DNA from: Burkholderia sp. NRF60-BP8
GTDB taxonomy: Bacteria > Pseudomonadota > Gammaproteobacteria > Burkholderiales > Burkholderiaceae
Assembly (NCBI RefSeq): GCF_001522585.2
Contig: NZ_CP013373.1
Span: 620,001 to 684,000 of the forward strand
DNA: 64,000 nt
Direction: 5' to 3'
The position numbers and the translations under genes were made by a program. Under the pieces are notes generated by a model, which searched no databases, was not told where the DNA came from, and saw nothing but the letters and a program-made list of their open reading frames with translations. Positions 39,181-47,958 of the stretch are shown in pieces (the stretch's first letter is position 1; each line of letters starts with the position of its first letter).

Positions 39181-40368
39181 TCAGCTACGCTGGCCGAACA
39201 TCATCTGACGCGCGATCGCCTTCTTGAGCGGCGGCACGAACTCGAGTGCGGTGAGCGCGGCGCCGCGCAGCAGCGGCAGCGGGCCCGAGTCGATCGTAAA
39301 CAGGCGCGCCAGCGTGTCGGTCGCGCCGATCGTGAAGCGCCGGTCGAGCGCGCGACGCGCGTTGAAGGTCGCGAGCGCGGTCGCTTCGAAGCCTTGTGCG
39401 GACAGCGCGTCGACGAGCGTGTGCGCATCGCGCAGCCCGAGGTTGAGCCCCTGGCCCGCCACCGGGTGCAGCGTTTGCGCGGCATTGCCGACGATCGCGA
39501 CGCGGCCGCTGACGAGCGTCTGCGCGGCGTTCAGGCCGAGCGGGAAGGACGCGCGCCCGGCGATCGCGACGAATTCGCCCATGCGTTCGCCGAACACGCT
39601 GCCGAGCTCGCGCAGGAACGCATCGTCGGGCAGCGCGGCACGTCGCGCCGCTTCGTCGGGCGTACAGCACCAGACGAGCGAGTAATCGGCCTGACGCGGG
39701 CCGCCGAGCGGCAGCAGCGCGAGCGGGCCCTCGTGCGTGAAGCGTTCCCACGCGACGTTCGGGCGCGGCGCCGATACCGTGACCGTGCCGACGAGCGCGG
39801 TCTGTCCGTAGTCGCGGCGATGCTTGGCCGTATCGGCCTGCTGTTCGTGGAACAGCCCGCCTTCGGCATTGACGACGATGCGCGCGCGCAGCGTGCGCTC
39901 GCCTTGCGGGCCGTCGAGCGTCAGCGCGACGCCGTCGGCGTCCTGCTGCGGCGCGCGCGCGGTGGTCGACGTGAGCCAGTCGACGCGCGTGCCGCGCACC
40001 GCGTTCGCGAGCGCCTGCACGATCGAGCCGTAGCGGACCACGTAGCCGAGCGCGGCGAGGGCGTGCTCGTCGCGGTCGATCAGCGTGCGGCCGAAATGGC
40101 CGCGCTGCGACACGTGGATATGTTCGATCGGCGTGGCGTCGGCGGGCCACGCGAGCGTGTCGAGCAGCACGCGGCTGCCGTGCGACACGGCGATCGCGCG
40201 CGGGTCGTTCGCGCTCGCGGCCGGGTCGCGTGCATCGATCAGCGCGATCGATGCATGCTGCGTCGCGCTGCGGCGCGCGATCCAGCCTGCGAGCGCGAGC
40301 CCGACGGGGCCCGCGCCGACGATGGCGAGGTCGTAATCCGGCGTGGCGGAGGGGGAAGCGGTCGTCAT
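39181..40368 (-). CDS. UbiH/UbiF/COQ6-family FAD-dependent ubiquinone hydroxylase
   Basis: A 395-residue class A flavin monooxygenase that hydroxylates a ring position during ubiquinone synthesis. The FAD dinucleotide motif IVGAGPVGLALAGW is at about residues 16-29. The second FAD motif reads VGNAAQTLHPVAGQGLNLGLRD, where most family members have GDAAH. UbiH is the most likely identity, but UbiI/UbiF/UbiM cannot be excluded. It is co-oriented with pepP upstream (74-base gap), as in the pepP-ubiH pairing of E. coli. Confidence 0.87.
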   Translation of the reverse strand: MTTASPSATPDYDLAIVGAGPVGLALAGWIARRSATQHASIALIDARDPAASANDPRAIAVSHGSRVLLDTLAWPADATPIEHIHVSQRGHFGRTLIDRDEHALAALGYVVRYGSIVQALANAVRGTRVDWLTSTTARAPQQDADGVALTLDGPQGERTLRARIVVNAEGGLFHEQQADTAKHRRDYGQTALVGTVTVSAPRPNVAWERFTHEGPLALLPLGGPRQADYSLVWCCTPDEAARRAALPDDAFLRELGSVFGERMGEFVAIAGRASFPLGLNAAQTLVSGRVAIVGNAAQTLHPVAGQGLNLGLRDAHTLVDALSAQGFEATALATFNARRALDRRFTIGATDTLARLFTIDSGPLPLLRGAALTALEFVPPLKKAIARQMMFGQRS

Positions 40369-40442
40369 CAGGGTTCGTGAAACGGTGTTGGCAGTCGAAG
40401 CGGTTCAAGCGGTCCAGGCAGTCGCCGGCGGCACGCGGCCGC

Positions 40443-41840
40443 TCACGCGCCGTGCGCGGCGCCCTCGCGCATCAGCGCCTCGATCTCGTCGGCCGCGACC
40501 GGCACGTCGCGCGTGATCAGTTCGCAGCCGTGCTCGCGCACGATCGCGTCGTCCTCGATGCGGATGCCGATGTTCCAGTATTCGGGCGGCACGTCGTCGG
40601 CCGCGCGTACGTACAGGCCGGGCTCGACGGTGAGCGTCATGCCGGCTTTCAGCGTGCGCCACGGCAGCGCGCCGTTGGCGTCGCGCGCGGCGAGCCGCTC
40701 GCGGTAGTCGCCGCAGTCGTGCACGTCCATCCCGAGCCAGTGGCCGGTGCGATGCATGTAGAAGCGCGTGTACGCGCGCTCGGCGATCGCGTCGTCGACG
40801 TTCGAGAAGCGCGTTTTCGGGATGATGCCGGTGTCGAGCAGCCCCTGCGCGAGCACGCGGACGGCTGCGTCATGCGGCGCCTCGAACGGCACGCCCGCGC
40901 GCGTCGCGTCGATCGCGGCCTGCTGCGCGGCGAGCACGATGTCGTACAGCGTGCGCTGCGCGGGCGAGAAGCGGCCGTTGGCCGGGAACGTGCGCGTGAT
41001 GTCCGACGCATAGCCGTCGAGTTCGCAGGCGGCGTCGATCAGGATCAGGTCGCCGTCTCGCGCGGCCGCGTTGCCGGCCGGATAGTGCAGCACGCACGCA
41101 TTCGCGCCGGCCGCGACGATCGAACCGTACGCGGGCGCCTGCGCGCCGTGCTTGCGGAACAGGTACAGCAGCTCGGCCTCGAGCTCGTATTCGCGGATGC
41201 CGGGGCGGCACACCTGCATCGCGCGGCGGTGCGCGAGCGCGGAGATGTGCGCGGCGCGCATCATGATCGCGAGTTCGTGTTCGTCCTTCACGAGCCGCAT
41301 GTCGTCGAGCAGCGGCGTGAGGTCGAGCAGCGCGTCCGGCGCGGCGACGCCCGTGCGTGCCTGCGCGCGTACCGCGTCGATCCAGCCTGCGAGCTGGCGC
41401 TCGAAGTCGGCCGATGCGCCGAACCGGTAGTGCACGGTGCCCGCATCGGCGAGCAGGCGCGGCATTTCGGTGTCGATCACGTCGACCGCGAATGCCGCGT
41501 CGAAGCCGAACGCGTCGCGTGCGGCGTCGGGCCCGTAGTGAAAGCCTTCCCAGATCTCGCGGTCGACGTTCTTGCCGCGGCAGAACAGGATCGATTCCGG
41601 CGCGCCGTGCGGCGCGGCCGCGTTCAGCACGAGCACGGCATCCGGTTCGGTGAAGCCCGTCAGGTAATGGAAGTAGCTGTCGAACCGGTACGGGTAGGCC
41701 GTATCGCGGTTGCGCAGCATTTCCGGCGCGGTGGGGACGATGGCGACGCCGCCGCCCGCGGCACGCAGTGCGGCAAGCACGCGTTCGCGGCGCTGGCGGT
41801 AGACGTCGACGGCGATGGCGGTATCGAGGGGCGCATTCAT
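40443..41840 (-). CDS. pepP: Xaa-Pro aminopeptidase
   Basis: A 465-residue pita-bread metallopeptidase removing N-terminal residues before proline. The AMP_N domain comes first (YRQRRERVLAAL...YFHYLTGFTEPDAVLV). The dinuclear metal ligands are visible: aspartates in LILIDAACELDGYASDITRTFP (read across two halves), the histidine in RTGHWLGMDVHD, and glutamates in LTVEPGLY and GIRIEDD. The start at 41840 (MNAPLDTA) is preferred to 41903. It lies next to the UbiH-family gene, as in E. coli. Confidence 0.95.
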   Translation of the reverse strand: MNAPLDTAIAVDVYRQRRERVLAALRAAGGGVAIVPTAPEMLRNRDTAYPYRFDSYFHYLTGFTEPDAVLVLNAAAPHGAPESILFCRGKNVDREIWEGFHYGPDAARDAFGFDAAFAVDVIDTEMPRLLADAGTVHYRFGASADFERQLAGWIDAVRAQARTGVAAPDALLDLTPLLDDMRLVKDEHELAIMMRAAHISALAHRRAMQVCRPGIREYELEAELLYLFRKHGAQAPAYGSIVAAGANACVLHYPAGNAAARDGDLILIDAACELDGYASDITRTFPANGRFSPAQRTLYDIVLAAQQAAIDATRAGVPFEAPHDAAVRVLAQGLLDTGIIPKTRFSNVDDAIAERAYTRFYMHRTGHWLGMDVHDCGDYRERLAARDANGALPWRTLKAGMTLTVEPGLYVRAADDVPPEYWNIGIRIEDDAIVREHGCELITRDVPVAADEIEALMREGAAHGA

Positions 41841-42027
41841 CGTGCGATTGTAGCGCCGCGCGACGCGGTGCGTGAGAGCGGGGCCGGAAGCCGCTCCGGC
41901 CAAGGCCCGCGCGGCGGTTGTTGCAAACCATCCACAGGCCGGACGGGCGATTTTCTACCCGGCCGCGCGTGCCGGTTATGATCGGCGACAACGTATACTC
42001 TCGGCGGTTCCCTTGAAAAGGCAGATG

Positions 42028-42639
42028 ATGAAATTAATCGGTTCGCTCAGCAGCCCGTACGTCCGAAAGGCGCGGATCGTGCTTGCTGAAAAGAAGATCG
42101 ACTACAAGCTGGAGCTCGAGAACGTGTGGGCGCCGGAGACGGATATTCATGCATCGAATCCGCTCGGCAAGGTCCCGTGCCTCGTGATGGAGGACGGTGC
42201 CGCGGTGTTCGATTCCCGCGTGATCTGCGAATACGTCGATACGCTGTCGCCGGTCGGCAAGCTGATTCCGCCGTCGGGCCGCGAGCGCGTCGAAGTGCGC
42301 TGCTGGGAAGCCCTGGGCGACGGTGTGCTCGACGCGGCGGTCGCGATCCGTCTCGAACACACGCTGCGGGAAGAAGGGCAGCGCAGCGCGAGCTGGATCG
42401 CGCGCCAGCAACGCAAGATCGACGACGCGCTCGTCGCGATGTCGCAGGGTCTCGGCGGCAAGACGTGGTGCGTCGGCAATCATTACACGCTCGCCGACAT
42501 CGCACTCGGTTGCGCGCTCGGCTATCTCGATTTCCGGATGCCCGAGCTCGACTGGCGCGATCGCCACCCGAACCTCGACAAGCACTTCGTGAAGCTGCAG
42601 CAGCGACAGTCGTTCGCCGATACGCTGCCGCAGAACTGA
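42028..42639 (+). CDS. Glutathione S-transferase family protein (YibF-like)
   Basis: A 203-residue thioredoxin-fold plus helical GST protein. The N-terminal MKLIGSLSSPYVRKARIVL, with SSPYVRK at the glutathione site, is most like YibF. NPLGKVPCLVMEDG and FDSRVICEYVD complete the glutathione-binding domain. The C-terminal domain has NHYTLADIALGCALGYLDFR. The substrate is unknown. Tandem ATGs at 42025 and 42028 are possible starts; 42028 has AAAAGG six bases before it. It is a single-gene unit divergent from pepP. Confidence 0.88.
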   Translation: MKLIGSLSSPYVRKARIVLAEKKIDYKLELENVWAPETDIHASNPLGKVPCLVMEDGAAVFDSRVICEYVDTLSPVGKLIPPSGRERVEVRCWEALGDGVLDAAVAIRLEHTLREEGQRSASWIARQQRKIDDALVAMSQGLGGKTWCVGNHYTLADIALGCALGYLDFRMPELDWRDRHPNLDKHFVKLQQRQSFADTLPQN

Positions 42640-42674
42640 GCCGCGGCCCGGCCTTCACGCATTCGGCAGACGAA

Positions 42675-42705
42675 AGAAAAGCGCCCCGCGGGGCGCTTTT
42701 CTTTT
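42675..42705. terminator. Bidirectional terminator after the GST gene
   Basis: AAAAGCGCCCC (42677-42687) pairs perfectly with GGGGCGCTTTT (42690-42700) and continues CTTTTT on the right. It also serves the minus-strand gene ending at 42726. Confidence 0.92.
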
Positions 42706-42725
42706 TGCCGCGCGGGCCGCGCGCG

Positions 42726-44345
42726 TCACTCGATCGACGCGTACACGGCTTCGCCTAGCGCAAACGAATCGCTGCGCGCGATCGGCCACCACTTGTCGTA
42801 CAGGGACAAGCCGCAGGTCTGGCCATCGAGCAGCGCACCGGGCTTCAGGTATTTCAGCAGTTGCGACATCAGCCGCACCTCGTGCGGCGCGACCCGCTGC
42901 ACGATGTGATGCGCGCGCAGCTCGGACGGATGCGCGAGGCCGGCCGCCTGCACGAGTTCCTGCAGCGCATGCAGCGTATTGCGGTGGAAGTTGTACACGC
43001 GCTCGGCCTTGTCGGGCACGACGAGCGCGCGCTGGCGCACCGGGTCCTGCGTCGCGACGCCGGTCGGGCAGCGGTCGGTGTGGCAGTGCTGCGCCTGGAT
43101 GCAGCCGACCGCGAACATGAAGCCGCGCGCCGAGTTCACCCAGTCCGCGCCGATCGCGAGCGTACGCGCGATGTCGAATGCGGTGATGATCTTGCCGCTC
43201 GCGCCGAGCTTCACGCGATCGCGCACGCCGATCCCGACGAGCGTGTTGTGCACGAGCAGCAGCCCTTCCTGCAGCGGCACGCCGACGTGGTCGGTGAATT
43301 CGAGCGGCGCCGCGCCCGTGCCGCCTTCCGCGCCGTCGACGACGATGAAGTCGGGCACGATGCCCGTCTCGATCATCGCTTTCGCGATCCCGAAGAATTC
43401 CCACGGATGGCCGATGCACAGCTTGAAGCCGGTCGGCTTGCCGCCGGACAGCGTGCGCAGCCGCTCGACGAATTCGAGCAGCTCGCGCGGCGTCGAGAAT
43501 TCCGAGTGCGTCGCGGGCGAGATGCAGTCCTTGCCCATCGGCACGCCGCGCGTCTCGGCGATTTCCGGCGTGATCTTCGCGGCCGGCAGCACGCCGCCGT
43601 GGCCGGGCTTCGCGCCCTGCGACAGCTTCACCTCGATCATCTTGACCTGCGGATCGGCCGCCTGCTTCGCGAACTTGTCGGGGTTGAACGTGCCGTCGTC
43701 GTTGCGGCAGCCGAAGTAGCCGGACGCGATTTCCCAGATGATGTCGCCGCCGTGCTCGCGGTGGTACTTCGACAGCGAGCCTTCGCCGGTGTCGTGCGCG
43801 AAGCCGCCTTTCTTCGCGCCGAGGTTCAGCGAGCGGATCGCGTTCGCGGACAGCGAGCCGAAGCTCATCGCCGAGATGTTGAAGATCGAAATGTCGTACG
43901 GTTGCGCGCGATTCGCGCCGACGCGGATGCGGAAGTCGTGGCTCGGCAGCTTCGTCGGCGCGAGCGAATGGCTGATCCATTCGTGCGCGACGGCCTTCAC
44001 GTTCAGCTCGGTGCCGTACGGACGGTTGTCCGCGACGTTCTTCGCGCGCTGGTAGACGAGGCTGCGCTGCGCGCGCGAGAACGGTTTTTCGTCGGTGTCG
44101 TCCTCGACGAAGTACTGGCGGATTTCAGGTCGGATGAATTCGAACAGGAAGCGAAAGTGCCCCCAGAGCGGGTAGTTCCGGAGGATCGCGTGGCGGTCCT
44201 GGTTCAGGTCGTACAGGCCGAGTGCGACGAGGGCGATGGGGATGACGATCCACAGCCAGGAAAGAACGTGGGCCGACGCGAGCGCGGCCGCTGCGACGAG
44301 CAGCAGCACGGCACACCACATCGCGAGGTAGCGTCTTGAAAGCAT
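42726..44345 (-). CDS. Membrane-anchored FMN-binding glutamate synthase-like protein
   Basis: A 539-residue protein made of the synthase (FMN/Fe-S) domain of GltB without the glutaminase domain. Two hydrophobic segments at residues 5-45 suggest inner-membrane anchoring. The FMN barrel blocks are GGKPTGFKLCIGHPWEF, FIVVDGAEGGTGAAP and SGKIITAFDIARTLAIGADW. The cluster cysteines lie in CIQAQHCHTDRCPTGVA. Without an amidotransferase partner here, the true reaction is unknown; homologues are annotated only by domain. The start at 44345 has GGAG nine bases upstream. An in-frame ATG at 44378 is less likely. Confidence 0.87.
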   Translation of the reverse strand: MLSRRYLAMWCAVLLLVAAAALASAHVLSWLWIVIPIALVALGLYDLNQDRHAILRNYPLWGHFRFLFEFIRPEIRQYFVEDDTDEKPFSRAQRSLVYQRAKNVADNRPYGTELNVKAVAHEWISHSLAPTKLPSHDFRIRVGANRAQPYDISIFNISAMSFGSLSANAIRSLNLGAKKGGFAHDTGEGSLSKYHREHGGDIIWEIASGYFGCRNDDGTFNPDKFAKQAADPQVKMIEVKLSQGAKPGHGGVLPAAKITPEIAETRGVPMGKDCISPATHSEFSTPRELLEFVERLRTLSGGKPTGFKLCIGHPWEFFGIAKAMIETGIVPDFIVVDGAEGGTGAAPLEFTDHVGVPLQEGLLLVHNTLVGIGVRDRVKLGASGKIITAFDIARTLAIGADWVNSARGFMFAVGCIQAQHCHTDRCPTGVATQDPVRQRALVVPDKAERVYNFHRNTLHALQELVQAAGLAHPSELRAHHIVQRVAPHEVRLMSQLLKYLKPGALLDGQTCGLSLYDKWWPIARSDSFALGEAVYASIE

Positions 44346-44464
44346 GGGGACTCCATAAGAATCTTGAGATACCGCCATGCGTGCGCTGCGAAGGCGGCAC
44401 ACCGGCCGTGGCGGAATCGTGTTCCGCCGGGCGCGGCGTGCCGCAAGTCTAAACCGAATGGATG

Positions 44465-45670
44465 TCAGCGTGCTTCGGCGAGCGCCGGTGCGCGGCCCGC
44501 CGGTGCAGCCTGACCGGGTTGGCCGGTGGCCGCGGACTCGATGATGCCGCCGCCGAGGCAGATCTCGCCGTCGTACAGCACGGCCGACTGGCCGGGCGTG
44601 ACGGCCCACTGCGCGTCGTCGAACGCGAGCGAGAAGCGCGCTTCGCCTGCCGGGCCGGCTGCCGCGGCGCCTGTCGCGGCCCGGCCGTCCGCGGCCCGGC
44701 CTATCGCGGCCCGGCCGAACCTGCACGCCGCGTCGGCCTGCCGGTAGCGCGTCTTCGCGCCGCACGCGAAGCCGTCCGCCGGCGGCTCGCCGGCGACCCA
44801 GCTCACGTTGCCGGCGACGAGCTCGCGCGACAGCAGCCACGGATGATCGTGACCCTGCACGACGTACAGCGTGTTCGACGCGATGTCCTTCGCGGCGACG
44901 AACCACGGCTCGCCGCTGCCGCTCTTGCTGCCGCCGAGGCCGATGCCCTTGCGCTGGCCGAACGTATAGAACGCGAGGCCGATGTGCTCGCCGACCACCT
45001 TGCCGTCGGGCGTCTTCATCGGGCCGGGTTTCGTCGGAAGATAGCGGTTCAGGAAATCGCGGAACGGCCGTTCGCCGATGAAGCAGATGCCGGTCGAATC
45101 CTTCTTCTTCGCATTCGGCAGCCCGATCTGCGCGGCGATCTCGCGCACCTTCGTCTTCGGGATCTCGCCGAGCGGGAACATCGTCTTCGACAGTTGCGCC
45201 TGGTTCAGCCGGTGCAGGAAGTACGACTGGTCTTTCGTATGATCGAAGGCCTTCAGCAGTTCGAAACGCCCGTCGCGCTCGCGCACGCGCGCGTAGTGGC
45301 CGGTCGCGATCATTTCCGCGTCGAGCGACATCGCGTGGTCGAGGAACGCCTTGAACTTGATCTCGGCGTTGCACAGCACGTCGGGGTTCGGCGTGCGGCC
45401 GGCCGAGTATTCGCGCAGGAACTCGGCGAACACGCGGTCCTTGTATTCGGCGGCGAAGTTGACGGCTTCCACGTCGATGCCGATCAGGTCGGCCACCGAC
45501 ACGACGTCGATCCAGTCCTGGCGCGTCGAGCAGTACTCGCCGTCGTCGTCGTCTTCCCAGTTCTTCATGAACAGGCCGACCACGTCGTAGCCTTGTTCCT
45601 TCAGCAGCCACGCGGTCACCGACGAATCGACGCCGCCCGACATGCCCACCACTACACGGCGCTTGCTCAT
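44465..45670 (-). CDS. mnmA: tRNA 2-thiouridine synthase MnmA
   Basis: A 401-residue adenylating thiolase making s2U34 in tRNAs for Lys, Glu and Gln. The PP-loop [12 protein letters not shown] begins at about residue 6. The first catalytic cysteine is in [12 protein letters not shown], the second in [10 protein letters not shown]. The C-terminal barrel carries an Ala/Gly/Arg-rich insert ([15 protein letters not shown]) from a 15-base tandem repeat, which explains a length above the usual 360-390. The ATG overlaps the nudJ stop by four bases. nudJ-mnmA order is also found in E. coli. Confidence 0.96.
   Translation of the reverse strand: MSKRRVVVGMSGGVDSSVTAWLLKEQGYDVVGLFMKNWEDDDDGEYCSTRQDWIDVVSVADLIGIDVEAVNFAAEYKDRVFAEFLREYSAGRTPNPDVLCNAEIKFKAFLDHAMSLDAEMIATGHYARVRERDGRFELLKAFDHTKDQSYFLHRLNQAQLSKTMFPLGEIPKTKVREIAAQIGLPNAKKKDSTGICFIGERPFRDFLNRYLPTKPGPMKTPDGKVVGEHIGLAFYTFGQRKGIGLGGSKSGSGEPWFVAAKDIASNTLYVVQGHDHPWLLSRELVAGNVSWVAGEPPADGFACGAKTRYRQADAACRFGRAAIGRAADGRAATGAAAAGPAGEARFSLAFDDAQWAVTPGQSAVLYDGEICLGGGIIESAATGQPGQAAPAGRAPALAEAR
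44671..44715 (-). repeat. Three 15-base tandem repeats inside mnmA
   Basis: Three adjacent copies at 44671-44685, 44686-44700 and 44701-44715 share the core CGCGGCCCGGC and differ only in the first four bases. Because the unit is a multiple of three, it adds five-residue GRAA-type repeats to MnmA without a frameshift. Confidence 0.85.
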
Positions 45671-46176
45671 TTGCCGACCGCCTGACGTTCGAATGCCTCG
45701 GGGCGCGGGGCGACCGAGTGCGTGTGCACGAAATCGAGCGGAATGCGCCGCCCGGCGAGATAGTCGTCGACGCAGCGCATCACCGCGGGCGAGCGATGGC
45801 GCTCGCTGCAGGCGCGCAGTTCGTCGGCCGTCATCCACAGCGTGCGGACGATGCCGTCGTCGAGCACATGGCCCGCGACCGGTTCGCCGGCGGTGCCGCA
45901 GAACGTGAAGCGCAGGTAGGTCGCGCCGGCGCTGCCGGGGCGATCGTAATGCGCGAGATAGACGCCGACGAGCGCGTCGGGCGTGAACGGGCGCGCGGTT
46001 TCCTCGAGCGTTTCGCGGATCACGGCGTCGGCCAGCGTTTCGCCGGCTTCGAGATGACCGGCCGGCTGGTTGATGCGCAGGCCCGTCGAGGTTTCTTCCT
46101 CGATCACGAGAAAGCGGCCGGCGCGCTCGACGAGCGCGGCGACCGTCACATGCGGGGTCCAGATTTCGGGTTTCAT
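45667..46176 (-). CDS. nudJ: NUDIX hydrolase, NudJ-like
   Basis: A 169-residue NUDIX enzyme. The box reads [22 protein letters not shown] and is intact (described here as two halves: GHLEAGE and RETLEETA). E. coli NudJ cleaves pyrophosphate bonds of thiamine-precursor and nucleoside di/triphosphates. The opening [16 protein letters not shown] and INQPAGHLE match the NudJ group. The position directly before mnmA, as in E. coli nudJ-mnmA, supports the name. Its stop overlaps the mnmA ATG. Confidence 0.88.
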   Translation of the reverse strand: MKPEIWTPHVTVAALVERAGRFLVIEEETSTGLRINQPAGHLEAGETLADAVIRETLEETARPFTPDALVGVYLAHYDRPGSAGATYLRFTFCGTAGEPVAGHVLDDGIVRTLWMTADELRACSERHRSPAVMRCVDDYLAGRRIPLDFVHTHSVAPRPEAFERQAVGK

Positions 46177-46480
46177 GGTTCGGCATTTTACCGGTTGCGC
46201 CCGAACGTTGCCGGTCGTCCGCCGCCGGCCGTTCGTCGGACGATCCGACCCTCGCAGATCGCCCGTCCCGGCGCTGCGTCACGACGCTGCATGACGGTGC
46301 GGGCCAAGCGCCTGTCGCATTCGAGCACGGTCGTGCGGAAAGTGCTGGCGCGACCATCGCTTTCGGTTAAAGTGCAGCGTGAAAGCCGTTGCTCGTGAGC
46401 CGGTAAGTCAGCCTGTCCGGCTCGTTGTGCAGTAAAGATCGCAAGAAAAGAAATACTGACAATGACTGGAGGAACTGACG
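46177..46480. other. Gap between nudJ and pntAA with inverted repeat
   Basis: No gene is seen. A perfect seven-base inverted repeat GAGCCGG (46397-46403) / CCGGCTC (46417-46423) with a 13-base loop lies 57 bases before the pntAA start, in its probable leader or operator region. No strong sigma-70 consensus is evident for either flanking gene. Confidence 0.55.
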
Positions 46481-47620
46481 ATGCATATTGGAGTGCCTGC
46501 TGAAACGCGGGCCAACGAGGCGCGTGTGGCTGCGACGCCGGAAACCGTGAAGAAGTATGCGGCGGCCGGCCATCGCGTCAGTGTCGCGAAAGGGGCCGGC
46601 AGCGCAGCCAGCTATCCCGACGAAGCCTATGCGGCCGTCGGCGCCGAATTGACCGACCAGTCGGCCGCGTTCGACGCCGATCTCGTCCTGAAGGTCCAGG
46701 CGCCCACCGACGCCGAACTGCCGTTGCTCAAGCGCGGCACCGTGCTGATCGGCATGCTCGAGCCGTTCAACGGCGAGCAGGCGGCGAAACTCGCCGCGGC
46801 CGGCGTGACCGGTTTCGCGCTCGAGGCCGCGCCGCGCACGACGCGTGCGCAGAGTCTCGACGTGCTGTCGTCGCAGGCGAACATCGCCGGCTACAAGGCC
46901 GTGCTGGTGGCCGCGTCGCTGTATCCGCGCTTCATGCCGATGCTGATGACGGCCGCGGGTACCGTGAAGGCGGCGCGCGTGCTGATTCTCGGCGCGGGCG
47001 TCGCGGGCCTGCAGGCGATCGCGACCGCGAAGCGCCTCGGCGCGGTGATCGAGGCGTCCGACGTGCGGCCGGCCGTGAAGGAGCAGATCGAGTCGCTCGG
47101 CGCGAAATTCCTCGACGTCCCGTTCGAAACCGACGAAGAGCGCGAAGCCGCGCAGGGTGTCGGCGGCTATGCGCGCCCGATGCCGGCATCGTGGCTCGGC
47201 CGCCAGGCCGCGCTCGTGCACGAGCGGGCGAGGCAGGCCGACATCGTGATCACCACCGCGCTGATTCCCGGGCGCCCGGCGCCGACGCTGATCTCGGTCG
47301 ACACCGCGCGGGCGATGAAGCCCGGCTCGGTGCTCGTCGATCTCGCGGCCGGCCGCGGCCCGGAAATCGACGGCCGCCGGGGCGGCAACTGCCCGCTGAC
47401 CGTTGCCGACCAGGTGATCGTGCACAACGGCGTGACGATCGCCGGCTACACGAATCTCGCGTCGATGGTCGCGTCGGACGCGTCGGCGCTGTACGCGCGC
47501 AACCTGCTCGACTTCACGAAGCTGATCGTCACGAAGGAAGGCGCGCTGAACATCGACCTGACCGACGACATCGTCGCCGCGACGCTGTTGTGCCGCGACG
47601 GTGAAGTCACGCGCAAATAA
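46481..47620 (+). CDS. pntAA: Proton-translocating transhydrogenase, alpha subunit part 1
   Basis: A 379-residue soluble NAD(H)-binding domain I of nicotinamide nucleotide transhydrogenase. It resembles alanine dehydrogenase: an opening [19 protein letters not shown], then the Rossmann motif [21 protein letters not shown], and the mobile-loop region [14 protein letters not shown]. The enzyme uses the proton gradient to make NADPH from NADH. GGAGGA lies nine bases upstream of the ATG. As in Rhodospirillum, the alpha subunit is split into two genes; part 2 follows after 11 bases. Confidence 0.96.
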   Translation: MHIGVPAETRANEARVAATPETVKKYAAAGHRVSVAKGAGSAASYPDEAYAAVGAELTDQSAAFDADLVLKVQAPTDAELPLLKRGTVLIGMLEPFNGEQAAKLAAAGVTGFALEAAPRTTRAQSLDVLSSQANIAGYKAVLVAASLYPRFMPMLMTAAGTVKAARVLILGAGVAGLQAIATAKRLGAVIEASDVRPAVKEQIESLGAKFLDVPFETDEEREAAQGVGGYARPMPASWLGRQAALVHERARQADIVITTALIPGRPAPTLISVDTARAMKPGSVLVDLAAGRGPEIDGRRGGNCPLTVADQVIVHNGVTIAGYTNLASMVASDASALYARNLLDFTKLIVTKEGALNIDLTDDIVAATLLCRDGEVTRK

Positions 47621-47631
47621 CGGAGGAGACC

Positions 47632-47958
47632 ATGGAAGTCATCAATCACACGGTGATCAACGTGATCATCTTCGTGCTGGCGGTGTACGTCGGCTACCAC
47701 GTCGTCTGGAACGTCACGCCGGCGCTGCATACGCCGCTGATGGCCGTGACCAACGCGATCTCGGCGATCGTGATCGTCGGCGCGATGCTCGCGGCGGCGC
47801 TCACCGTCGGCGCGACCGGCAAGTTCTTCGGCACGCTCGCGGTCGCGCTCGCGGCCGTCAACGTGTTCGGCGGCTTTCTCGTGACGAGGCGAATGCTCGA
47901 GATGTTCCGCAAGAAGGAGCCCAAGCGCGTCGAGGGCGGCAAGGAGGGCGCGCGATGA
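47632..47958 (+). CDS. pntAB: Proton-translocating transhydrogenase, alpha subunit part 2
   Basis: A 108-residue membrane piece of the alpha subunit with three hydrophobic helices ([19 protein letters not shown] and two more after residue 35). It ends in a basic cytoplasmic tail. It contributes to the proton channel with PntB. GGAGGAG lies just before the ATG. Its stop overlaps the pntB start (ATGA), so the two membrane parts are coupled. Confidence 0.94.
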   Translation: MEVINHTVINVIIFVLAVYVGYHVVWNVTPALHTPLMAVTNAISAIVIVGAMLAAALTVGATGKFFGTLAVALAAVNVFGGFLVTRRMLEMFRKKEPKRVEGGKEGAR

